From positions 1-47,517 of the IMG/VR virus record IMGVR_UViG_3300037316_000124: a DNA stretch of 47,517 nt; one strand, given 5' to 3'. The position numbers and the translations under genes were made by a program. Positions 1 to 7,008 of this stretch are shown here, piece by piece. Below the pieces are notes generated by a model. It saw only the letters and a list, made by a program, of their open reading frames with translations, made no database searches and was not told where the DNA came from. The DNA comes from a virus. The first letter of the stretch is position 1. Every line of letters begins with the position of its first letter.

Positions 1-127
1 CGCCGATACTTTTCACGCCCCGCAGCCATGCGGTATCCTCGCCTGTGGCGCCTCTGGCCTTCGGCAGCGCCTCGAACGGGCGGCGTTCCCAGGTGGCACG
101 CCAGTAGGCGAGGGATGAGCCGAGGCA
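1..127. repeat. Terminal direct repeat, left copy
   Basis: These 127 bases are identical to 47391-47517. An exact 127-base overlap at both ends is what a de Bruijn assembler using k=127 leaves when it closes a circle. The glycosyltransferase reading frame crosses the join without a break. It is therefore an assembly overlap and not a biological terminal repeat. Confidence 0.95.
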
Positions 128-637
128 GTAGCGCGGGTCGTGGTTGGAATAGAGCCAGGCTTCGCCGGGATCCAGCTCATGGGGCTGTATTCCGATTTCA
201 TAATCCCGATGCGTGTATTCCGTAGGTTCCCGCCAGAAGAGCATCTCGCGGTAGCCTACCGCTTCCGCCCCGCTCGATTGCAGCAGTTCAACTTGTTCGG
301 CGATACGGGCGGGGCTACTCAGGTCGTCGTCGTCCCAGTGAATCAGGATGTCCGGATTGAACTCTTCGCAGGCATGCAGGTTGGCCGCGTTGCGCAGTTC
401 GCCTATGGTGCGGCCCTGCGCATCCGCTCCATGCGCGATGAGGCATCCCCACCGGTCGTTGACCGGCGAGAGCGCCGCCGGGTCGCTCCAGATGCTCTCG
501 TCGGTAACCTTCCCGGTGTCGTAGACCAGCAGGAAACGCGGCGTGTACGTCTGCCGCCGGAAGCACTCCACGGCCCGCTTCGCCATCGCGGGGCGGTCGG
601 CGGTTAACATCACGCAAACAACAGTAGGCTCAGGCAT
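1..637 (-). CDS. Family 2-like glycosyltransferase, N-terminal 212 codons (gene crosses the circular junction)
   Basis: Joining this part to 47390-47212 gives one 271-residue protein. The N-terminus (PTVVCVMLTADRP) is a typical GT-A first strand. Residues 98-106 (LIHWDDDDL) are the acidic DxD-type site that binds the metal and nucleotide sugar, and they are followed by a helix starting SSPARIAEQ. The acceptor is not predictable. The ATG at 637-635 overlaps the stop of the HNH gene by 8 bases, which implies translational coupling. It is the first of four GT-like genes in this block. No membrane segment is visible, so it should act in the cytoplasm, on phage or host components before assembly or export. 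Confidence 0.88.
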   Translation of the reverse strand, partial: MPEPTVVCVMLTADRPAMAKRAVECFRRQTYTPRFLLVYDTGKVTDESIWSDPAALSPVNDRWGCLIAHGADAQGRTIGELRNAANLHACEEFNPDILIHWDDDDLSSPARIAEQVELLQSSGAEAVGYREMLFWREPTEYTHRDYEIGIQPHELDPGEAWLYSNHDPRYCLGSSLAYWRATWERRPFEALPKARGATGEDTAWLRGVKSIG

Positions 638-1079
638 ACTTGCGATGCTCTTTCTTATGGCATGCCGCACATAACCACTTCACCTCAAGCTTTTTGGAAT
701 AGTCTTCGTGGTGAGCCTGTGATTGTTCACTGCCACACGATTCACATGGCTGTCGCACTAAATGCCCTTTGCGAACGGCATATTGAACAGCTTGGTGAGC
801 AGCCCGTTTTACCGGATTCGCTTTTGCCCATGCAACAGTCTTCGCAAGTGCCTTCTGTGGAGGAATCTTGTGTATTACTCGGTGGCCGCTGGAAGCATAA
901 TCCCTGAGCCTTATCGCCCTGCACGGCTTACAGGGACTGGATGGTTTACCGCGATAGCCGACCTGGAAATGATCGGGAGTCTTGTTTTCTCCGCAGTCAT
1001 AACAGTGAACCATGCCAGCGGGAGGCTTGACTAACTTATGGCTTCGACGTTTCACGCAGCACACGGCGGGCGGGGTCAT
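630..1079 (-). CDS. HNH-type zinc-binding protein
   Basis: This 149-residue basic protein has two metal-binding parts: an N-terminal zinc ribbon (CYDCGENKTPDHF, then CKPC) and a C-terminal HNH-like core (CESCG, QAHHEDY, CAACHKKEH). HNH proteins beside the terminase help packaging nicking in HK97-like phages; others are homing nucleases. The start was chosen at 1079 because its ATGA overlaps the upstream stop; an in-frame extension to 1133 looks like shadow translation. The gene is visibly more AT-rich than its neighbours, which suggests separate acquisition. Function as a packaging accessory or as a free-standing endonuclease is unresolved. Confidence 0.75.
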   Translation of the reverse strand: MTPPAVCCVKRRSHKLVKPPAGMVHCYDCGENKTPDHFQVGYRGKPSSPCKPCRAIRLRDYASSGHRVIHKIPPQKALAKTVAWAKANPVKRAAHQAVQYAVRKGHLVRQPCESCGSEQSQAHHEDYSKKLEVKWLCAACHKKEHRKYA

Positions 1080-1387
1080 GCGCGGCCCTCCGCTTCGGCG
1101 ATGGCCGCACGCACCCAGTCGAGGACCGGGCAATGGCCGATGGGATGAATGTGCCTGTTGTGGATCTCATCCGCGAGATGCCCCTCGGCCCGCTTCAGTG
1201 CGTCGAGTAGATCCGGTGCGGCGGCGATCAGGCGCGCGTTGGCGTTCCGCCCCCCCATTGAGACATAGTTCAGGACCGGGTGAACCGATGCGATTTTCAG
1301 GTTCGAGCCGTCTTTGGCTTCAGCCCAGACCGCCCCGCTTTCGACATACCACGGTCCAGGCGTGTGCTCAGATGGCCGAAATGACAT
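1076..1387 (-). CDS. Conserved small phage protein (HTPGPW...ARLIAAAPDLLDAL type)
   Basis: This 103-residue protein has the recognisable pattern of a widespread uncharacterised phage family: an N-terminal HTPGPWYVE, a middle NANARLIAAAPDLLDALKRAE helix, and an acidic helical tail. Family function is unknown. It overlaps the end of the large terminase gene by 20 bases and the HNH start by 4, so it is read from the same transcript. No catalytic motif is visible. Confidence 0.75.
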   Translation of the reverse strand: MSFRPSEHTPGPWYVESGAVWAEAKDGSNLKIASVHPVLNYVSMGGRNANARLIAAAPDLLDALKRAEGHLADEIHNRHIHPIGHCPVLDWVRAAIAEAEGRA

Positions 1388-2849
1388 AGCTTCCCTCCCC
1401 GCCCAGCACCGCCGTCTGTTCCCTCGGGACCACGCGCATGAACGAAAAAATCAGCGCCTCGGCCCGGTCGGGCGACGGCACGCCCAGCTTGCGCATGTCT
1501 TCCTTCGACCGGATCTCGGTCAGCCCGCGCGCCGTCTCCCGATACAGCATCGTCGAAAGCTGCGCCTCACACTCCTCGTCTGCAAGCCCCGATACCTCGC
1601 CCGCCTTGAAATACCCGCGCGTGGCGAAGTAAGCCTCCGACTTCCCGTTGAGGAACTGCTCCGCATCCATGGCCCGCTGCTGCGCATTGAAGCCGTAGAC
1701 GTCGAAGCCCAGCTCGACGATCCGCCGCGCGAAGTGGTAGCCGATGCCCGTGATATCGACCACGACGGTGCCGAGGCGGTACAACGGATACCGGCGCAGC
1801 GTGTGCAGCACGGCCACGACGCTGCCGAGCGGGTCCGGTTCGTGCCAGGCGTGCTGCTCGAGGATAATGCCCGCCACCCGGGCGCATAGTGTCGTTTCGT
1901 CGTCGCCCGGGCCCGCCACGTCGATCCCCACCTGGATCGGGAAGCGCCGCGAGGCTTCGAGTTCCAGCGGGCTGGGGTCGCGTTTGGCCCGCTCGATCCA
2001 GGCCAGCTCGAAAACACTGTAGGGCGATTGCGTGGGGAACTCGGCCATCACGCGCGAGAGGAACTTCGGATGCTTCGGGCCCCAGGCGATGTAGCGCTCT
2101 TTCACCCAGCGGCGCGTGATCAGAAACGGCAGCAGCGCCCAGTCGAGCAGTTCTTCGGGCAGGCTCATCAGCTCCTCGAACGTGAGCGGCAGGCCCGTCG
2201 CCGGGTTCTGTAAATTGGGCGTATCGAAGGCCGAGATCGAAATGCAGTTGTGGATGGCCCGCCCGCGGTGGAAGGCGTCGAAGAACTCGCCCACCGGGAT
2301 AACGGGGTTGCCCAGCTTCAGCACGCGCACCCGGCCGCCGGCGCGGATGCCTTCGATGGCGTCCCAGATTTCTGGTTCGATACCCGGCGCTTCGTCGGCT
2401 ATGATCAGCACGTCGTTGCCGTGCAGGCCCTGCACGTTGACGCCGCGCGAACTGCTGGCTCCGATGGCGTAGCGCTCGTCGTTGACTTTGAGCGCGGTCG
2501 TCGTCGGCTCCGGCAGCAGGTGTTTCACGTGGCTCGTCGAACGGGCTATGGCAATTTCGCCCCAGAACGTTTTCACCTGCCTCAGTGTGGGCGCGGTGAT
2601 GAACGCTTTGCCCTGCGTGTGGCGCACCAGCCAGTAGAGCGGCAGGCCGGAAGCGACGAACGTCTTGCCGCTCGCGTGACAACCTTTGACGGCTGTAAGC
2701 GGGTGCTGAACCACCGAGCGCGCGATCTCCCGCTGCTTCGCCCACAGGCGGCGGCAGAGGATGGCGTCACTGAACAAGTCGGGCTGCAGGAAGTACTCCG
2801 CCCTGCGCCCGGCCGTCGGCTTCGGCAACGATGCGGTCGATGTCGGCAA
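1368..2849 (-). CDS. terL: Terminase large subunit
   Basis: The packaging motor ATPase and nuclease, 493 residues. The Walker A motif is GCHASGKT (56-63), Walker B is VLIIADE (147-153), and a coupling-type segment KLGNP follows at about 178-182. The RNase H-like nuclease domain shows VGIDVAGPGDD (D310) and VVVDITGIG (D365). The TTG start at 2849 gives an 83-base overlap with terS. In-frame TTG (2777) or CTG codons could start a shorter protein, and a GGAG lies just upstream of the CTG, so the exact start is uncertain. It is placed between terS and an HNH gene, as in many cos or pac phages. Confidence 0.95.
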   Translation of the reverse strand: MPTSTASLPKPTAGRRAEYFLQPDLFSDAILCRRLWAKQREIARSVVQHPLTAVKGCHASGKTFVASGLPLYWLVRHTQGKAFITAPTLRQVKTFWGEIAIARSTSHVKHLLPEPTTTALKVNDERYAIGASSSRGVNVQGLHGNDVLIIADEAPGIEPEIWDAIEGIRAGGRVRVLKLGNPVIPVGEFFDAFHRGRAIHNCISISAFDTPNLQNPATGLPLTFEELMSLPEELLDWALLPFLITRRWVKERYIAWGPKHPKFLSRVMAEFPTQSPYSVFELAWIERAKRDPSPLELEASRRFPIQVGIDVAGPGDDETTLCARVAGIILEQHAWHEPDPLGSVVAVLHTLRRYPLYRLGTVVVDITGIGYHFARRIVELGFDVYGFNAQQRAMDAEQFLNGKSEAYFATRGYFKAGEVSGLADEECEAQLSTMLYRETARGLTEIRSKEDMRKLGVPSPDRAEALIFSFMRVVPREQTAVLGGEGSYVISAI

Positions 2850-3219
2850 GATTGAAATTCCGGTCCTTTCCGTCGATATCCACGAAGCGGTGATCCGAGG
2901 TTTCGCGCCACCCGAGGCGCGTCTTGGCGTAGAAGCAGAGCGCCCATGCCTGGCCTTCCTGCATGGCCTTCGCGATCCCGGTCATGCAGATGCCGTCCAG
3001 TTTGTCTTTGGCGATGCGCAGTTCGCGGGCAAAGTGCCTGCGTATACTGGCGTCCGAAAGGCCCTTTTCGCCGATGCAGCCGCCAATCTGATGCTGATCC
3101 TTGCCGCACGCGGCCATCACGGTCACGGTCGCCCTGTCGGCATCGGTGGGGCGGTAGGGCTTCGGCCCGGAATTGGGGCGCGCGCCGCCGCGTTTGCTTT
3201 TATAGCGCGAAGTGTTCAA
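2767..3219 (-). CDS. terS: Terminase small subunit (putative)
   Basis: This 150-residue protein should recognise the packaging site and load TerL. The N-terminus RGGARPNSGPKPYRPTD is the GGARxxxGRKP-like opening typical of phage small terminases. It is followed by a helix-turn-helix region (KDQHQIGGCIG, then SDASIRRHF) at about residues 40-65. It starts at a TTG that overlaps the stop of the preceding gene (TTGA). Position immediately before terL supports the call. Confidence 0.8.
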   Translation of the reverse strand: MNTSRYKSKRGGARPNSGPKPYRPTDADRATVTVMAACGKDQHQIGGCIGEKGLSDASIRRHFARELRIAKDKLDGICMTGIAKAMQEGQAWALCFYAKTRLGWRETSDHRFVDIDGKDRNFNLADIDRIVAEADGRAQGGVLPAARLVQ

Positions 3220-3368
3220 ACCCGCGCCTCCCGCTTCAGCTTCTCCAGTTTGGCTTTTTTACCGTCCAATGCCTGATCGTTCTTCCGCGGGTTGCGCTCG
3301 TAGGGCTTCAGCCGCGCAATGGGCCAGTACTCGATGTGCATGCGGGGCGGGGCTGGTTTCTTACGCAT
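3216..3368 (-). CDS. Short ParB-like N-terminal fragment
   Basis: A 50-residue protein. The core IEYWPIARLKPYERNPRKND matches the first strand and helix of ParB/Srx-like nuclease domains that often begin phage ParB-methyltransferase fusions. Here it ends after a lysine-rich helix (KKAKLEKLKREARV), so the rest of the ParB fold is absent. It is in an intact overlapping operon (8-base overlap upstream, TTGA overlap downstream) and so is probably translated. It may be a remnant, or a small DNA-binding peptide. Confidence 0.6.
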   Translation of the reverse strand: MRKKPAPPRMHIEYWPIARLKPYERNPRKNDQALDGKKAKLEKLKREARV

Positions 3369-3537
3369 GGGCACTCACTGCGCGCCCGGTTTCGCGCTGG
3401 GGCGGGATCTTCGCCAGATCCGCGCCGCCCGGTTTGATATCGGCGAGTTCCCGCAGCGCCCATTCCACGAGTTCAGGCTCTCTGTGACCGCAATCGGCGC
3501 TGTTCGAACCACAGATCCAACAACTCCAGATGGGCAT
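3361..3537 (-). CDS. Small cysteine-containing protein
   Basis: A 58-residue protein with CWICGSNSADCGH near its N-terminus, a plausible zinc knuckle, followed by a helix (EPELVEWALRELADI). The ATG at 3537 lies 3 bases past the upstream stop, and its end overlaps the ParB-like fragment by 8 bases. No family recognised. Confidence 0.5.
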   Translation of the reverse strand: MPIWSCWICGSNSADCGHREPELVEWALRELADIKPGGADLAKIPPQRETGRAVSAHA

Positions 3538-3539
3538 GG

Positions 3540-4166
3540 CTAGGCGACCACCTCCGCATTGCCCGCCAGAATGGCCCGCGTCTCTTCGTTCGCCGCACTG
3601 GCCGCCTGCAGCCGTTTGATGCGTTCGATCTCTTCCGCGGTTGCCGGCTTCGGCTGCCTGCCGCGGTCGGCCTGCCGCGTCTCGGCAATCGCCCGTATCA
3701 GCGCCGCTACTTCCGTTTCGTCGCTGCGCACGACCGTGGGAGCCAGCGGGAATCCCCGGACCGCGTTGAGATCCTTGCCCGCGAAAGACGCGAGCGCGAT
3801 TTCGTTCGCTTCCGCATCCGCGCTTACCTCGCCCGCGGCGAGCCGGAGCACCGGCGCGGCCGGAAGCGCTTTCATGCCGGGATTCAGCTGCTCGCGGGTC
3901 ATGCCGTCCGGATAGATCGCCGAAGCGCATTCGATTCCGTCCCGCGGCCTGAATTTCATGCAGAACACGGCGCGCAGTTCGCCCGGGCCTTCCCACTTCG
4001 AAAAAGCCCCGCTGGTCATCGCCGACACGAGCCAGCGGACCTGCTCTTCGTTATGCGCCATATCGCCGACCATGCGCACAACCGCAAGCCTGGCTCCGGG
4101 TTCCGATGGATAAAACGGCAGAATTGCCAGCTCGGAAACAAGCTCGTTAATCACTTCGAAATTCAT
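3540..4166 (-). CDS. Hypothetical protein next to the replication gene
   Basis: A 208-residue protein without a recognised family. The N-terminal half is compact and mixed (FEVINELVSELAILPFYPSEP, with W and F positions). The C-terminal 60 residues form a charged helical region (ATAEEIERIKRLQAASAANEE) likely to coil. It overlaps the end of the replisome-organiser-like gene by 4 bases, so it may act with it, for example as a loader partner, but nothing in the sequence proves this. Confidence 0.6.
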   Translation of the reverse strand: MNFEVINELVSELAILPFYPSEPGARLAVVRMVGDMAHNEEQVRWLVSAMTSGAFSKWEGPGELRAVFCMKFRPRDGIECASAIYPDGMTREQLNPGMKALPAAPVLRLAAGEVSADAEANEIALASFAGKDLNAVRGFPLAPTVVRSDETEVAALIRAIAETRQADRGRQPKPATAEEIERIKRLQAASAANEETRAILAGNAEVVA

Positions 4167-4999
4167 AACGGCGATCTCCCTTCCGCGATACGCTTTTTCA
4201 CCAGGTTCCGAACACTTTCGGCAACGCCTTCCTTTCGCTGAACCGGCGCCCGGGTTCCGTTCCGGTAGCCGTTCACGTCCACCGCGCGTTTGTAATCCTC
4301 ACGCAGCCAGTAGCCGAGCGTGGTCGAGGTCTGCAGCCCGGCCTCGACCCGTTCGCGCAGGCACCCGATTGCGCGCTGCTTTTGAGCGGCGTCGAGCCCC
4401 GTCCAGTGCTTGTAATTCCGCGCGAAATCCTCGTCGATGGCGTCGTGTTTGTGCTGGCGCCATGCGGCCACGAGCGGCGCATAGGATTCGTCGACCTGCC
4501 AGTCCGGCTGGCTTTTCGGGGTTGAAATCGGGAGGGGAACCGGCGGCGGCGGAGGCGGCGGGTTTTCGTTTGCCGGCTCCGGCTCCGCTACCTCAGAAGC
4601 TTCTCCACCACCACCACTCTGCTCTCTATCTCTATCTCTATCTCCCTCTGCTCTCCCTCTCCCTCTTGGTCCGGACTTTTTTGTGTATTCGTCCTTATAT
4701 TTCATTATGTTAGGGACTTCAATCTTGATTCTTCCGTCGTCCATTGGCACTACATTGAGCAGTTTGCGGCCGAGTAAAGTCAACAATGGAGTCACAGTGC
4801 GGTGGTGAAGACGGAACAATGCGCACCACTTGGAGAGCGAATGAATCGCGTATGGTTCCATCTTTCCCGGCTCCATCGATGCGGCAATGTCCTCGACAAT
4901 GAGCCAGTAAATGCCGTATGCGACAGGGCCCGCCGTCTCGATAATCAGGTCCACTTCCCGGTCTGCGTGCGCCATCGAAAGATGCTTCAGCCATCGCAT
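4163..4999 (-). CDS. Replisome organiser-like replication protein (Lin1244/Lin1753-type N-terminus)
   Basis: A 278-residue protein. The first ~110 residues, with GPVAYGIYWLIVEDI and a following winged-helix pattern, resemble the DUF4373/Lin1244 N-terminal domain of phage replication initiators. Residues ~110-165 are low-complexity: an RDRDRDRE run from CT-rich simple-sequence DNA near 4615-4670, then a proline run. The C-terminal helical domain (DEDFARNYKHWTGL) resembles the part of such proteins that contacts the helicase. It probably marks the replication origin region, although no iteron array was found. Integrase and attP lie just upstream. Confidence 0.65.
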   Translation of the reverse strand: MRWLKHLSMAHADREVDLIIETAGPVAYGIYWLIVEDIAASMEPGKMEPYAIHSLSKWCALFRLHHRTVTPLLTLLGRKLLNVVPMDDGRIKIEVPNIMKYKDEYTKKSGPRGRGRAEGDRDRDREQSGGGGEASEVAEPEPANENPPPPPPPVPLPISTPKSQPDWQVDESYAPLVAAWRQHKHDAIDEDFARNYKHWTGLDAAQKQRAIGCLRERVEAGLQTSTTLGYWLREDYKRAVDVNGYRNGTRAPVQRKEGVAESVRNLVKKRIAEGRSPL

Positions 5000-5002
5000 G
5001 CT

Positions 5003-5224
5003 TTACGCCACCTCCGCTTTCGAAACCGCCGTCTGCATCCCGGTACGCCGCCATTGCCGCGCCTCAAGCCGGGGGTTCAGTTTCCAGTAGGCGTCCGCCC
5101 AGGCCTTCCGTTCGCCTGGGTCGAAGATCCGACCGGGATTGTTGACGAGAACGTGCACTATCCAGTCCTTCCACTTCAGGGGCTGGCTAACAGGCACGGT
5201 CTGCGAGCGGGGGCGGTCAGCCAT
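5003..5224 (-). CDS. Small hypothetical protein
   Basis: A 73-residue tryptophan-rich protein (KWKDWIVHVL, ERKAWADAYWKLNP). It overlaps its upstream neighbour by 8 bases and ends 3 bases before the replication gene, so it belongs to the early operon. No known domain recognised. Confidence 0.55.
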   Translation of the reverse strand: MADRPRSQTVPVSQPLKWKDWIVHVLVNNPGRIFDPGERKAWADAYWKLNPRLEARQWRRTGMQTAVSKAEVA

Positions 5225-5429
5225 GAACCGCCCGTTTCTTCGCCGGCGCCGGTTTCACCGCCCGCAGCATCCGGTTGCCGCAGCGGTGCTCAAGGCCCGG
5301 GGTTATACCCGCATGGCACCGCGGGCAGAGGATCTGCAGATTGGACGAGACGACCGCGCCCTGGTCGTCCCACTCCATTGCGATACGGGTGTAGCTCTGG
5401 CGGTTGGCGCGCAGCGGGGGCTCAGGCAT
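5217..5429 (-). CDS. Small zinc-ribbon-like protein
   Basis: A 70-residue protein with CPRCHAG and a later HRCGNR, giving a possible four-ligand Zn site, and a basic proline/lysine tail. It is the first gene after the attP gap on the minus strand. No family recognised. It may be a nucleic-acid-binding accessory. Confidence 0.5.
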   Translation of the reverse strand: MPEPPLRANRQSYTRIAMEWDDQGAVVSSNLQILCPRCHAGITPGLEHRCGNRMLRAVKPAPAKKRAVHG

Positions 5430-5465
5430 AAAGCGCCTCCGCGGGGTTATGACGCCGCCGACGAT

Positions 5466-5488
5466 TGTGTGTACTTTGTGTGTACTTT
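5466..5488 (+). repeat. Integrase arm-type repeats, left side (two direct copies)
   Basis: Two copies of TGTGTGTACTTT start 11 bases apart, at 5466 and 5477. The same element occurs on the other side of the attP core at 5696-5719. Direct repeats flanking a core on both sides, about one helical turn apart, fit integrase arm-binding sites. Confidence 0.65.
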
Positions 5489-5590
5489 GCCGAAAAGGCC
5501 ACGGTCCTATACGTAACGGTACCGGTAGCTAAGTTATTGTTTCTACAATGATGTGTAAGCCTGAGATGACATGGTTTAGCGCCCTGAAAT

Positions 5591-5637
5591 GGCTTCGAAC
5601 CAGTAGGCCGGGAGTTCGAGTCTCTCCGGGCGCACCA
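5591..5637 (+). other. attP: attP core: 3' half of tRNA-Arg(UCG)
   Basis: The bases fold as a tRNA 3' half. The anticodon loop (5593-5599) has anticodon TCG at 5595-5597. A 5-base variable region is followed by a T-arm (5610-5614 paired with 5622-5626, loop TTCGAGT). The acceptor 3' strand is CGGGCGC (5627-5633), then A and CCA (5634-5637). Such a fragment next to an integrase gene restores the host tRNA after integration. There is no D-arm. However, GCGCCC at 5579-5584 can pair with GGGCGC at 5628-5633. Confidence 0.88.
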
Positions 5638-5657
5638 CTTAACTGTTTTACAATCAA

Positions 5658-6746
5658 TCAATTAACAACCTCACCAGATTTCGCCTTGCCAGGATTGTGT
5701 GTATTGCTGTGTGTACTTTTGGCCTGCTCCGCGAGATACGCCTCCATCTTGCGCCCGGCCTCGTGAACGTCGCGCTCGTCGATGATGTTGTAGCGGTCGA
5801 GCATAGAGCGCGTCCGGTGCCCTGAGATCAGCATGGCCTGCTTCTCGGGAATGCCCGCCCGGATCATGTTGCGGATGGCCGTGCGGCGCAGGTCATGGAC
5901 ATACAAACCGGGCACTCCCGCGCGGACGCATGCGCTGTTCCAGGCGGTCCTGGTCTGGACGATTTTCTTGCCCTGCCACGAGACAATCGTGATCCCGCGG
6001 GCCGAGTCCGCACAGGCCATATCGAGCCACGCGCGAAGCTCCCCGTAGAGCGGAGCGGTGCGCGCCTGTTTGCTTTTCGTCTGGCGCTTCTCAAGGCGGA
6101 TCGTATTGGCGGCCCAGTCCACCTGATCCCAGCGCAGCCCGAGAATCTCTCCGCTGCGCATCCCGAGGTGGTAGCCGATGACAAGAATCAACCGCTGATG
6201 AGGGGGCAGCTCGTCGCGCAGCTTCACATACTGATCCGGCAACAGGAAACCCTCGCGCACATTGTCGGACTCGTCAAGCATGGGGATCTTCGGAATCTCG
6301 GCCACAAGGCGCGGCCGGTTCTCGAAGCCCAGCACGTAAGCCCGGTGAAGCCCTTCCAGCCAGCGGTTGACCGAGGCATTGGTGCGTCCCAGAATCTTCT
6401 TCTGTTCGACGAATGCCGTGATCAGTTTCGTCGTAAGACGGCTCGCTGGAATCTTCCCGAACGCGGGGCGCAGGTGCAGCCGTACATACGTTTCCGCATC
6501 GTAGTAGCCCTTCGTGTTGCGCTTGGCGGCAAGATAGAGGTCAAGCAGATGACCGATGGTGGCTTTACCCGGAACGATCTGGCCGGTGTCCACTTCGGCG
6601 CGGCGCGCGTTGAGCAGTTTAATGGCGTCGCTCTTGCTGGCTGAGCCCGACGATTCGCGCCGCTCCTCGCCCCCGACGTAATAACTGATCCACCAGATTT
6701 TCCCGCGCAGGAACGGCCTGGCTGTGCCGCGTTCACCCTTGGGCAT
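5658..6746 (-). CDS. int: Tyrosine recombinase (phage integrase)
   Basis: A 362-residue enzyme that integrates and excises the phage at tRNA-Arg. The N-terminal arm-binding region (RGKIWWISYYVGG, residues 14-26) and SAM-like core-binding domain (~60-150) are followed by the catalytic domain. The catalytic residues are R197 (GMRSGEILGLRW), K224, H284 and R287 (HDLRRTAIRNM), H310 (ISGHRT) and nucleophile Y319 (LDRYN). It starts directly after the excisionase stop. Its last ~25 codons contain two of the arm-type repeats, so protein coding and site function overlap. The 3' end lies 20 bases from the attP core. Confidence 0.95.
   Translation of the reverse strand: MPKGERGTARPFLRGKIWWISYYVGGEERRESSGSASKSDAIKLLNARRAEVDTGQIVPGKATIGHLLDLYLAAKRNTKGYYDAETYVRLHLRPAFGKIPASRLTTKLITAFVEQKKILGRTNASVNRWLEGLHRAYVLGFENRPRLVAEIPKIPMLDESDNVREGFLLPDQYVKLRDELPPHQRLILVIGYHLGMRSGEILGLRWDQVDWAANTIRLEKRQTKSKQARTAPLYGELRAWLDMACADSARGITIVSWQGKKIVQTRTAWNSACVRAGVPGLYVHDLRRTAIRNMIRAGIPEKQAMLISGHRTRSMLDRYNIIDERDVHEAGRKMEAYLAEQAKSTHSNTHNPGKAKSGEVVN
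5696..5719 (+). repeat. Integrase arm-type repeats, right side (inside int)
   Basis: One perfect TGTGTGTACTTT copy (5708-5719) and one partial copy (from 5696, TGTGTGTA then TTG) are spaced 12 bases apart. They have the same orientation as the pair at 5466-5488. They lie in the last codons of int. Confidence 0.6.
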
Positions 6747-7001
6747 CTATACTCCTTCCCGCGGAGCCCGGTCTATATACCGGTCGAGGTCGCGGCGGTC
6801 GAAGCGGTGCTTGGCGTCGATCTTCACGACCGGCACTTCACCCACGGCCACTTTATGCCGGAGCGCGACCGAAGTCATGCCGAGATATTGGGCGGCCTGA
6901 TCGATATCGAGCAGCCGCTGGTTGCATCCCGCCATCTTCTCCAGCCTCAGGGCCACTGCATCGGCGATGGCATCGACCAGAGCATCTCCCGCGCCGTTCA
7001 T
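6747..7001 (-). CDS. xis: Excisionase-like helix-turn-helix protein
   Basis: An 84-residue protein with a MerR/excisionase-type winged HTH: LLDIDQAAQYLGMTSVALRHK (helices at ~30-52), then a wing and the specificity segment KIDAKHRFDRRDLDRYI. Its stop abuts the integrase start with no gap, the classic xis-int arrangement. It likely binds attP DNA to direct excision, though a purely regulatory role is possible. Confidence 0.75.
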   Translation of the reverse strand: MNGAGDALVDAIADAVALRLEKMAGCNQRLLDIDQAAQYLGMTSVALRHKVAVGEVPVVKIDAKHRFDRRDLDRYIDRAPREGV

Positions 7002-7008
7002 ATCATTC

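Noticed and set aside
1-127. Biological direct terminal repeats as packaging ends
   Set aside because: The length is exactly 127, an assembler k-mer value, and a gene is continuous across the join.
1567-2745. A 392-codon alternative minus frame in terL
   Set aside because: Arg-rich shadow with none of the ATPase or nuclease motifs.
4615-4670. CT-rich simple repeats as a regulatory or origin element
   Set aside because: They encode the RDRDRDRE linker of the replication protein and are not iterons; no repeated unit longer than 6-9 bases was found.
5579-5637. A complete functional tRNA gene
   Set aside because: The T-arm, anticodon loop and CCA are good but the D-arm and normal 5' half are absent, so it is called attP; the unusual pairing is kept as a finding only.
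5422-5661. A 79-codon minus-strand frame across the attP core
   Set aside because: It reads the tRNA fragment and integrase arm repeats backwards (the CARRDSNSRPTGSKPF type of false protein commonly predicted over tRNA genes) and has no ribosome site.
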